Positions 16,882 through 23,038 of a DNA stretch of 23,590 bases are shown piece after piece. The stretch spans positions 1 through 23,590 of the forward strand of contig JBJMJE010000001.1 in assembly GCA_045806505.1 (NCBI GenBank), given 5' to 3'. A model generated the notes under the pieces. It had not been told where the DNA came from. It made no database searches and was given only the letters and a program-made list of their open reading frames with translations. This DNA is from DASVFB01 sp045806505. GTDB taxonomy: Bacteria; Actinomycetota; Thermoleophilia; Gaiellales; Gaiellaceae. The position numbers and the translations under genes are program-made. Positions within the stretch are counted from its first letter, which is position 1; the number at the start of each line of letters is the position of its first letter.

Positions 16882-17633
16882 CAGGCGACATCGCGACGGA
16901 ACGCGATCTCGGTCGAGCCGATCGTGATCCTGTCGCCGTTCTGCAGCTTCGCGCGCTTCGTCCGCATGCCGTTCACCTCGAGACCGTTGGTGGAGTCGAG
17001 ATCCACGACCCAGTACGCCGTCCCCTCCTGGCGAACCTCGGCGTGGCGGCGCGACGCGCTCGGATCCTCGATCTGGACGTCGCAGTCGCGCGAGCGGCCG
17101 ATCGTCGTCCGCTGCCTCGTCAGCTCGTGGCTCGTGCCGTCGACGCTCAACGACACGACCTCGCGCGTTACGCCGAGCTCCTCGGGTGTCGCCGCCGCCG
17201 TCGGCTGCTGGGCGGGGCGGTAGATCATCGTGGCGCTCGGCTCTTGCGCCGGCACCGACGGCCCGCCGCGCTGCTGCACCATGCGCGTTGCGATGCCGAA
17301 CTCCCCGACGGCGAGGTCGGCGTCGGTGTTGAAGACGATCCGCGGGTCGGACAGGAGCGCGTAGCCCTCCCGGCGCGCGTGCTCGGCCAAGTACTGCTCC
17401 AGCTCGTCCACGAGCGACTCCTCGTATGACGAGAACTGCTCCCGGTCGTCGGGCGCGAGGAAGATCGAGTACTCGTTCGGCACGTAGACCCGCGAGACGG
17501 AAACCGTCTTGCCCTCGTCCATCTCCTTCGCGAGCTTGCGCGCGAGCTCGACGGGTTGGACGTGCGTTCGGAACGCACGTCCGAAGATCCCTTCGAAGAG
17601 GGACTCGATCTTGTGCTCGATCTGGCGCAGCAT
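16881..17633 (-). CDS. fhaA: DUF3662 and FHA domain protein (FhaA-like)
   Basis: The 250-aa protein starts with an actinobacterial DUF3662 domain (about residues 1-118: IESLFEGIFGRAF, RVYVPNEYSIFL, DREQFSSYE). A Pro/Gln/Ala-rich linker follows, then an FHA domain (about 158-246) with TIGRSRDCDV (Arg180), SASRRH and DSTNGLEVNG (Asn216). The linker is far shorter than in Mycobacterium tuberculosis FhaA, which binds phosphorylated MviN, the lipid II flippase-related protein; the FHA pocket is intact. It lies 25 nt after a kinase gene, across a GC-rich hairpin. Start ATG 17633; no clear Shine-Dalgarno sequence. Confidence 0.94.
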   Translation of the reverse strand: MLRQIEHKIESLFEGIFGRAFRTHVQPVELARKLAKEMDEGKTVSVSRVYVPNEYSIFLAPDDREQFSSYEESLVDELEQYLAEHARREGYALLSDPRIVFNTDADLAVGEFGIATRMVQQRGGPSVPAQEPSATMIYRPAQQPTAAATPEELGVTREVVSLSVDGTSHELTRQRTTIGRSRDCDVQIEDPSASRRHAEVRQEGTAYWVVDLDSTNGLEVNGMRTKRAKLQNGDRITIGSTEIAFRRDVA

Positions 17634-17639
17634 CGGGAT

Positions 17640-17657
17640 GCGGGGGCGATTCCCCGC
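17640..17657 (-). other. GC-rich hairpin between kinase and fhaA
   Basis: GCGGGG (17640-17645) pairs perfectly with CCCCGC (17652-17657) around a 6-nt loop. It fills most of the 25-nt gap between the kinase stop and the fhaA start. No U-tract follows, so a standard intrinsic terminator is unlikely. Confidence 0.5.
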
Positions 17658-17658
17658 G

Positions 17659-19044
17659 TCAGCCAGTGTAAGTCCTGGCCTCCACGGCTCTACGGCTCAA
17701 CTCGCGTGTCCGACGGACGGTCCAGGGCAGAGCAGCAGCGACCAGCGCCGCGAGAGGAACCTGCCACGCGAGTGACTGCGGCGCCGCCGTGAGGAGCGCC
17801 TCCGCCACGGCGAGCGGGTGCCGGCTTCCCGTGATCCCGTGGCCGATCGGTCCGGCCCGCACGGCGTGCGCGACGACGAGGAGCACCACGCCGGCCGCTG
17901 TGACGATCGCCCGCCGCGCAGGCCCTTTCGTCAGCACGAGTGCGAGCCACGCAGCGGCGGCCAGCGCCGTGTAGAGGAGGGCCAGGCCGATGGCGACGTT
18001 GCCGAGCGGGAAGATCGGCACGGCGAGCGCGAATGCGAGGCCGAAGCGAGGCGCGCCCAGCGTCAGCGCGGCGGCGGCGACCCCGAGCGGCAGCGCGCCG
18101 CGCTCCGGGTAGAAGGGAAGCAGCGCGGCGGCTCCGGCGGCGTAGATGCCCGCTGCGACTGCCGGGAGCAGTTGCCGTGGTACGGAGACGATGTCGCGAG
18201 TCGCGCCCCGGTCGTCGCCGCGCGTGCGGCCGAGCATCCGCGCGAGCTTTGCCGCGGACGGGCGCTTCTTCGGGTCGACGAGGAGCGCTCTGTCGACAGC
18301 TGCGAGTAGCCGGTCCGGCAGGTCGGGCCGCTCCGTCCGCAGCGGCGGAGGTCCCTGCGCGATCGCCTCGGCGGTCTCCCCGAGCGACGGCCGCCAGAAC
18401 GGGTGCCGGCCTGCGAGCGCCTCGTAGAGCAGGACGCCGACCGACCAGACGTCTCCCGCAGGGCCAGCCGGCTCGCCGTGCAGCCGCTCGGGCGCGATGT
18501 ACGCGAGCGTCCCGGGGACGTCGCCTGCGGCGGTGAGCGTCTCGCCCTCGGCGAATCGCGCGAGGCCGAAGTCGAGGATGCGGACGGAGATCTCGTCGTC
18601 TCCGTCGTCGGCCAGCAGCACGTTCGCCGGCTTCACGTCGCGGTGCACGATGCCGCGGTCGTGGGCGTGCGCGAGGCCGTCCAGCACCTGCACCGCGACC
18701 TCCACGGCAACGGCATCGGTGACGCGGCCGGCGCGGAGCGACTGGCGGAACGTCGATCCGGGGACGTAGCCGTACGCGATGTAGACGTTCTCGGCATCGC
18801 GCCCGCAGGCGTACACACGCGGGCAGGCCGGGTGGTCGAGCTTCGACATCGCCTGCGCCTCGCGGCGCGCCCGCTCGCCGGCTTTGCCCTCGCGCGGGAC
18901 GACCTTGACGGCCACGTCGCGACCGCCCTGCTCGTCGCGCGCGAGCCAGACGGAGCCCGAGCCACCGCTTCCGAGCGGCCGCACGGCGCGGTAGCGGCCG
19001 AGGAAGAGACGGGGCTCGGGACGAAGGGCGAGAGCTTCCGACAC
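17659..19044 (-). CDS. Ser/Thr protein kinase with polytopic membrane C-terminus
   Basis: From GTG 19044 the protein has 461 residues. The kinase domain (about 18-280) is complete: GSGGSGSVW, Lys47, HRDVKPAN with Asp136, DFG 158-160, and APERL. The C-terminal 180 residues hold about six hydrophobic helices with short Arg-rich loops and no extracellular sensor or PASTA domain. Such polytopic kinases may sense membrane state, but the signal is unknown. It heads the cluster, taking the gene position where one might look for a PknA-like partner of PknB, though its architecture differs. GTG 19044 has AAGAGT 8 nt upstream; TTG 19053 is the alternative. It is divergent from the 19116 gene. Confidence 0.92.
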   Translation of the reverse strand: MSEALALRPEPRLFLGRYRAVRPLGSGGSGSVWLARDEQGGRDVAVKVVPREGKAGERARREAQAMSKLDHPACPRVYACGRDAENVYIAYGYVPGSTFRQSLRAGRVTDAVAVEVAVQVLDGLAHAHDRGIVHRDVKPANVLLADDGDDEISVRILDFGLARFAEGETLTAAGDVPGTLAYIAPERLHGEPAGPAGDVWSVGVLLYEALAGRHPFWRPSLGETAEAIAQGPPPLRTERPDLPDRLLAAVDRALLVDPKKRPSAAKLARMLGRTRGDDRGATRDIVSVPRQLLPAVAAGIYAAGAAALLPFYPERGALPLGVAAAALTLGAPRFGLAFALAVPIFPLGNVAIGLALLYTALAAAAWLALVLTKGPARRAIVTAAGVVLLVVAHAVRAGPIGHGITGSRHPLAVAEALLTAAPQSLAWQVPLAALVAAALPWTVRRTRELSRRAVEARTYTG

Positions 19045-19101
19045 CGTTCGCAACTCTTATGCCGCCGCCGGTCGGAGTCCTTTCCGATCCGACGGACTGG
19101 T

Positions 19102-19107
19102 TACAGT
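19102..19107 (+). promoter_or_regulatory. -10-like element for the 19116 gene (leaderless)
   Basis: TACAGT lies 8 nt before TTG 19116. It supports that start over ATG 19059, between which codon use is poor. Confidence 0.4.
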
Positions 19108-19115
19108 CACGTCCG

Positions 19116-20282
19116 TTGAGCACAACTGAGGACGACTTCGAGTTCGACTTCTTCGACGAGCCGGACGAAGAGACGATCACCCAGCGCCGCGGCCCAGTCC
19201 GCGTGCCGCAGCGTCCGAAGCGGGGGCCGCGCGGCCCGCGTCGCCCGACGCGCCCGCCCGGGGGGCTGACGCCGATCTTGCGTCTCGTCGGTCTGATCGC
19301 GCTCGCGATCCTCGTCGTCGTCCTGCTCGTGTTCTGGATCCAGGGCTGCCAGAACGACGCCAAGTCGAAGGCGTACCACGACTACATGCAGGACGTCTCC
19401 TCGGTGGCCAAGGCCTCGACGCAGACGGGCAGAACGCTGAACAACGTGCTCGTCACGCCCGGCATCAAGCAGGCGGAGCTCGAGCAGAAGCTGAACGGCC
19501 TGGCGCAGCAGGAGCAGCAGAACGTCGCGCATGCGCAGTCGCTCGACCCACCCGGGCACCTGCGCGATGCGCACCAGCAGATGATCGAGGCGCTGCAGCT
19601 CAGGGTGAGCGGGTTACGCGGCCTCGCGAACGCGTTCCAGACGACGGCGAAGACGAAGGACACCTCGAAGGCGGGCACCGTCCTCGCCGAGCAGTCGAAG
19701 CGACTGCTCGCGAGCGACGTCGTGTGGGACGACCTCTTCCAGACGCCTGCCGAGCAGATCCTCGACGAGCAGGGAGTCCACGGAGTCGCAGTCCCACGCT
19801 CGCACGTCGTCACGAATGCCGACCTGACGAACGCCGTGACGTTCGCGGACATCGTGAAACGCCTGCGCGGCGCGTCGACGGGCGGCGGCACGAGCACCGG
19901 CAGCGGCCTCCACGGGACGGGTATCGAGTCGGTGACAGCGCAGCCGCAGGGGCTCGTGCTCTCTCGCGACGCGGACAACAAGGTCGTCGCGTCGACGAGC
20001 CTGAGGTTCGAGGTCGCCGTCAAGGACACCGGCGAGAACCTCGAGACGAAGATCCCCGTGACGCTGACGATTCAGAAGCAAGGCGCGCCGATCAAGCAGA
20101 CGCAGACGATCCAGGTGATCAGCCCCGGCGACACGAAGATCGTCGTGTTCCGCAACATCGACACGACGGGCGTCTTCGGCGTCAAGACGACGCTCAAGGT
20201 CGACGTGACTCCGGTGCAGAACGAGGCCCGCGTCGACAACAACTCCTATCAGTATCCAGTCATTTTCAGCCTGTCGCCTTAG
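19116..20282 (+). CDS. Single-pass membrane protein with acidic cytoplasmic tail and CARDB/Ig-like extracytoplasmic domain
   Basis: The 388-aa protein (from TTG 19116) begins with an acidic tail, DDFEFDFFDEPDEETITQRR, then Arg/Pro-rich sequence, one membrane helix (about residues 56-76), a helical extracytoplasmic part and a C-terminal beta domain of about 110 residues. That domain pattern (VKDTGE, ISPGDTKIVVF, DVTPVQNEARVDNNS) is like CARDB/Ig-type adhesion folds. No named family recognised. Thr20 and Thr22 after the acidic stretch look like PknB-type phosphosites, and the gene is divergent from the kinase/FHA cluster, so a regulatory link is inferred. An upstream ATG at 19059 is possible, but the codons between have weak G/C bias. 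Helical middle residues are rich in Gln/Ala and may form a coiled coil. Confidence 0.8.
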   Translation: MSTTEDDFEFDFFDEPDEETITQRRGPVRVPQRPKRGPRGPRRPTRPPGGLTPILRLVGLIALAILVVVLLVFWIQGCQNDAKSKAYHDYMQDVSSVAKASTQTGRTLNNVLVTPGIKQAELEQKLNGLAQQEQQNVAHAQSLDPPGHLRDAHQQMIEALQLRVSGLRGLANAFQTTAKTKDTSKAGTVLAEQSKRLLASDVVWDDLFQTPAEQILDEQGVHGVAVPRSHVVTNADLTNAVTFADIVKRLRGASTGGGTSTGSGLHGTGIESVTAQPQGLVLSRDADNKVVASTSLRFEVAVKDTGENLETKIPVTLTIQKQGAPIKQTQTIQVISPGDTKIVVFRNIDTTGVFGVKTTLKVDVTPVQNEARVDNNSYQYPVIFSLSP

Positions 20283-20320
20283 CCGCTAGACCGTGCAGGC
20301 GGCGCGCTCAGGTTCGCGCT

Positions 20321-20326
20321 TAGGAT
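20321..20326 (+). promoter_or_regulatory. -10-like element for the DUF4446 gene (leaderless)
   Basis: TAGGAT lies 7 nt before ATG 20334. No clear -35 is seen. Confidence 0.35.
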
Positions 20327-20333
20327 CCGGCGG

Positions 20334-20810
20334 ATGAGCGCCTCGACTGCCGGGTGGATCGCGGTCGCCGCTGCGGCATTGGCCCTGCTGGGTCTGGCCG
20401 CGTGGGCCTGGACGCTGGTGCTGCTGCGCCGTGCACGCGCTGCGCAGAAGGTGCTGCTCGGCGGCGGCAAGCGCGACATCGTCGACTTCGCCGTGTCGCT
20501 GCAAGGGAGGATCGACGACGTCCTCCGCGCCGTGGACGAGATCGCCGCGGGGCTTTCCCGCGTCGACCGCCGTGTCGACGGCGCCGTAGCCCGCACGTCG
20601 ATCGTGCGCTACGACGCTCTTTCGGACGCGGGGGGCCACCAGTCGGCGTCCCTCGCGATGCTCGACTCGTCGCGCACCGGGGTCGTCATCTCCGCGATCC
20701 AGGGCCGCGACTACGCCCGCATCTACGTGAAGGAGATCGATCAGGGCCGCGCGCCCGTCGCCCTTTCCCCCGAGGAGCGCGAGGCGGTCGAGCGCGCGAT
20801 GGCTCGCTAG
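20334..20810 (+). CDS. DUF4446 family membrane-anchored protein
   Basis: The 158-aa protein has one N-terminal membrane helix (about residues 8-30), a short helical segment with heptad-like spacing (DFAVSLQGRIDDVLRAVDEI), and a conserved C-terminal beta domain: VRYDALSDAGGHQSASLAML, GVVISAIQGRDYARIYVK and LSPEEREAVERAM. This is the DUF4446 pattern found in Gram-positive bacteria, of unknown function. The domain would lie in the cytoplasm if the N-terminus is outside, which cannot be decided here. It has its own -10-like element and lies 51 nt after the preceding gene, so co-transcription is possible but not needed. Confidence 0.85.
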   Translation: MSASTAGWIAVAAAALALLGLAAWAWTLVLLRRARAAQKVLLGGGKRDIVDFAVSLQGRIDDVLRAVDEIAAGLSRVDRRVDGAVARTSIVRYDALSDAGGHQSASLAMLDSSRTGVVISAIQGRDYARIYVKEIDQGRAPVALSPEEREAVERAMAR

Positions 20811-20839
20811 CCGCATTCGGCGAAATCCGCGCTTGAAGG

Positions 20840-20845
20840 TACATT
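20840..20845 (+). promoter_or_regulatory. -10-like element for the HNH gene (leaderless)
   Basis: TACATT lies in a short AT-rich patch, 7 nt before GTG 20853. Confidence 0.4.
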
Positions 20846-20852
20846 TTGGCTG

Positions 20853-21371
20853 GTGCAAGTCCTGGTTCTGAATGCGAGCTATGAACCTCTGAACGTGTGC
20901 ACCGTCAAGCGTGCGCACGTGCTCGTGTTCAAGGGGAAGGCCGAGGTCCTGGAGACGCTCGACCGCCCACTTCGCTCCGCGACGTCGACCTTCGTCTGGC
21001 CGCACGTGATCCGGCTGGTCAACTACGTCCGCGTGCCACGGACGGTGAAGCGCAAGATCTCGCGCCGGGCGCTGTTCGCGCGCGACGGCTGGCGGTGCGT
21101 CTACTGCGGGTCGGGCGGACGGCTCACTCTCGACCACGTCGTGCCGCGGAGCCGCGGCGGCGACTCCGTCTGGGAGAACGTCGTCACGTCGTGCGCGCCG
21201 TGCAACCTGCGCAAGGCCGACCGCCTCGTCGAGGAGCTCGGGTACACGATGCGCGTCCGCCCGACGCCGCCCTCGCCGTCGCTCTTCATCCGCATCGCCG
21301 CGCCGAAGATTCCGCAGACGTGGGCGCCGTACCTCGGCGACGGCGCGCTCGGCAGCGCGACCGCGGCCTGA
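20853..21371 (+). CDS. HNH endonuclease family protein
   Basis: The 172-aa protein starts VLVLNASYEPLNV, a conserved opening of a widespread chromosomal HNH family. It has a zinc-finger HNH core: CVYC (Cys82/85), LDHVVPRSRGG with Asp94-His95, WENVVTSC with Asn109, and CAPCNLRK (Cys114/117, Asn118). Zinc and catalytic residues are all present, so nuclease activity is likely. This family is common as a single housekeeping-like gene in actinobacteria and cyanobacteria; its role is not settled. Nothing beside it suggests restriction, phage or CRISPR function. GTG 20853 is supported by the upstream -10 element and by the family N-terminus. Confidence 0.92.
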   Translation: MQVLVLNASYEPLNVCTVKRAHVLVFKGKAEVLETLDRPLRSATSTFVWPHVIRLVNYVRVPRTVKRKISRRALFARDGWRCVYCGSGGRLTLDHVVPRSRGGDSVWENVVTSCAPCNLRKADRLVEELGYTMRVRPTPPSPSLFIRIAAPKIPQTWAPYLGDGALGSATAA

Positions 21372-21384
21372 ATTCGGCGACCCG

Positions 21385-21414
21385 GTGACATAATCGCGGG
21401 CGGCGCCGTATAAG
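21385..21414 (+). promoter_or_regulatory. Promoter of the SIMPL gene (-35 GTGACA, -10 TATAAG)
   Basis: GTGACA (21385-21390) and TATAAG (21409-21414) each match the housekeeping consensus at 5 of 6 bases and are 18 nt apart. The predicted transcription start falls on or next to ATG 21420, so the mRNA should be leaderless. CATAAT at 21389-21394 is a second possible -10. Confidence 0.55.
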
Positions 21415-21419
21415 CGGCG

Positions 21420-22133
21420 ATGAGACTCCGCCACCTTGTCTGGATCACCGCCACGCTGCTCGCCGCTTCCGCTCTCGCCGGCGTCGGCGCGCCGGCGTTG
21501 ATCCGCGCCGACAGCACCGATGCCCGCCCCGGGACGATCAGCGTCACCGGCAGCGGCACCGTGACGACCGAGCCCGATACCGCGACGACCTCGTTCGGCG
21601 TCGTGACGCAGGGCTCGACTGCGCGGGAGGCGATGGCGCAGAACTCGGAGGAGATGGCGAAGGTGATCGAGGCGCTGAAGCGCGCAGGGATCGCGTCGAA
21701 GGATCTCCAGACGCAGTACGTGTCGCTCGACTCGCGCTACGACAACCAGGGGCGTGAGGTCGTCGGCTACACCGCATCGAACTCGGTCTCGGCGATCGTG
21801 CGCGAGCTGTCGCAGGCCGGCGCCGTGATCGACGCCGCCGTCGCGGCCGGTGCGAACAACGTCAGCGGGCCGTCTCTCTCACGGGACGATCAGGGCAAGC
21901 TCTACAACGACGCGCTCGAACGGGCGGTCGCGGACGCCAGGGCCAAGGCCGAGGTGCTCGCACGGGCCGCAGGCGTCTCCGTCGGCGCGGTGCAATCGGT
22001 CGCCGAGAATCCGCAGACCGGAGGCGGGCCGATGCCGCTGGGCTACGCAGCCGCTCGCTCGATCGCAGCGCCGATCGAGGCGGGGACGACGCAGGTCGTC
22101 GCGAACGTCCGCGTCGTCTTCGCACTTGGCTAG
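21420..22133 (+). CDS. SIMPL-domain (DUF541) secreted protein
   Basis: The 237-aa protein has a Sec signal peptide (residues 1 to about 30, basic MRLRH then a hydrophobic run). The SIMPL/DUF541 domain follows: ISVTGSGTVTTEPDTATTSFGV, KVIEALKRAGIASKDLQTQYVSL, a GYTASNSVSAIV strand and ALERAVADARAKAEVLARAAG. Family members (BP26, YggE) are periplasmic or surface proteins that form oligomeric channel-like assemblies or protect against oxidative stress; the function here is unknown. It has a good leaderless promoter and no co-transcribed neighbour. Its TAG overlaps the convergent sulfurtransferase stop. Confidence 0.92.
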   Translation: MRLRHLVWITATLLAASALAGVGAPALIRADSTDARPGTISVTGSGTVTTEPDTATTSFGVVTQGSTAREAMAQNSEEMAKVIEALKRAGIASKDLQTQYVSLDSRYDNQGREVVGYTASNSVSAIVRELSQAGAVIDAAVAAGANNVSGPSLSRDDQGKLYNDALERAVADARAKAEVLARAAGVSVGAVQSVAENPQTGGGPMPLGYAAARSIAAPIEAGTTQVVANVRVVFALG

Positions 22134-22828
22134 TCGCGCTCGACCGGAAGGTCGGGGCGCCGCTCCCACTCCGACCACGAGCCGGGGTAGAGCCGCCCCT
22201 CGCGCCCGGCAAGGGCGAGCCGGTGCAACGTCACGCAGGCGGTGACTCCCGAGCCGCAGTATGCGACGAGCTCGCCGTCCGGAAGCTCCGGGAGCGGCTC
22301 GTTCCAGGGCGCATTCAGCGCGCCTGGAATCCGGCCCGGGACGGTGTCGAGCGGGTGCGGCTCGCCGCGCCAGCGCGACGCGATGCGCGCGTCGACGACG
22401 ACGAGCCGGTCCACCGCGGCGGCCAGCTCGTCGGCGGCGATCGCATCGCCGGTGCGCTCGCGCGCGACGAACTCCGCAGGCTCGATCTCCTCGTCGCCGC
22501 CGCGAAGCGGGCCGTGCCACGCGTCGAAGTCGATCACTGCGCACGGGTCGTGGCCGTAGTGCCGCAGCAGCCACCAGAGGCGCTCGGCGCCGCCCATGTT
22601 CCCGTACGCGACGACGAAAACGTCGGGCGCGATGCCGGCGCGCGACGCGGCCGCCGCGAATTGCTCGGTGCTCGGCAGCGGGTGCCGACCACCGGCTCCC
22701 GGCGGCGCGGCCAGGTCGCGGTCGAGGTCGAGGAACGCCGCGCCGGGGATGTGCGCCTCGAGGTAGAGGCGCCGCCCCGCCTCCGGATCGGCGATGTCCC
22801 AGCGGCAGTCGACGAAGCGGTACGTCAT
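22130..22828 (-). CDS. 3-mercaptopyruvate/thiosulfate sulfurtransferase (two rhodanese domains)
   Basis: The 232-aa protein has an N-terminal non-catalytic rhodanese domain (about residues 1-105: HIPGAAFLDLDRDL, FVVAYGNMGG, RLWWLLRHYGH) and a catalytic one (about 125-228). The active-site loop is CGSGVTA with Cys191; CGSGVT is typical of mercaptopyruvate sulfurtransferases, while thiosulfate rhodaneses usually have CRKGVT. At 232 residues it is shorter than most two-domain members (about 280), mainly through trimmed loops. It would move sulfane sulfur to cyanide or thiols in the cytoplasm. ATG 22828 follows a possible small-peptide stop by 7 nt. Its TAG overlaps the SIMPL gene stop. Confidence 0.9.
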   Translation of the reverse strand: MTYRFVDCRWDIADPEAGRRLYLEAHIPGAAFLDLDRDLAAPPGAGGRHPLPSTEQFAAAASRAGIAPDVFVVAYGNMGGAERLWWLLRHYGHDPCAVIDFDAWHGPLRGGDEEIEPAEFVARERTGDAIAADELAAAVDRLVVVDARIASRWRGEPHPLDTVPGRIPGALNAPWNEPLPELPDGELVAYCGSGVTACVTLHRLALAGREGRLYPGSWSEWERRPDLPVERD

Positions 22829-22835
22829 CCCGGAA

Positions 22836-22970
22836 TCAGTACTTGATGCCGTCCGGATACTCCCCTAAGGTCTCGTGCTCGGTGCCCCGCGCGACGTCAC
22901 AGCCGCTCTTCGCGAAGTCGAAGTCGATTACGGCGCTTCTTGCCGTGCGGGTCGCGCGCCCGCCACTCGG
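22836..22970 (-). other. Possible small-peptide coding remnant upstream of the sulfurtransferase
   Basis: A minus-strand frame ends with TGA at 22836-22838, 7 nt before the sulfurtransferase ATG, and reads VIDFDFAKSGCDVARGTE followed by HETLGEYPDGIKY. Third positions are strongly G/C, as in real genes here. The frame is open back to a TAG at 22971-22973 but holds no ATG, GTG or TTG. An adjacent frame reads EWRARDPHGKKRR just upstream, so a frameshift may have cut off the start. No family recognised. The rest of the gap up to 22987 shows nothing else. Confidence 0.3.
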
Positions 22971-22987
22971 CTAGCCGGTTCCAGCCT

Positions 22988-23030
22988 CCTCTCGCTTCAC
23001 CGGACTAGCTCACATAACCGAAGCGAGAGG
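22988..23030. promoter_or_regulatory. Perfect 11-bp inverted repeat at the gltB 5' end, containing its likely Shine-Dalgarno sequence
   Basis: CCTCTCGCTTC (22988-22998) is exactly complementary to GAAGCGAGAGG (23020-23030), separated by 21 nt. GAGAGG at the end of the right arm lies 8 nt before ATG 23039, where a ribosome binding site is expected. As RNA the hairpin would hide it; as DNA the half-sites are 32 bp apart centre to centre, about three helical turns, as for an operator. TCACCGGA also occurs twice as a direct repeat (22997-23004 and 23032-23039). Confidence 0.6.
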
Positions 23031-23038
23031 CTCACCGG

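Noticed and set aside
17640..17657. Intrinsic terminator after the polytopic kinase
   Set aside because: The stem is GC-rich but no U-tract follows and fhaA starts within 7 nt.
20853..21371. HNH gene as part of a restriction, phage or CRISPR system
   Set aside because: No methyltransferase, phage or Cas genes and no repeats are nearby, and this HNH family is common as a lone chromosomal gene.
22839..23038. A glutamine- or SAM-type riboswitch before gltB or the sulfurtransferase
   Set aside because: I could not match the conserved core of any known class on either strand; only the simple inverted repeat is clear.
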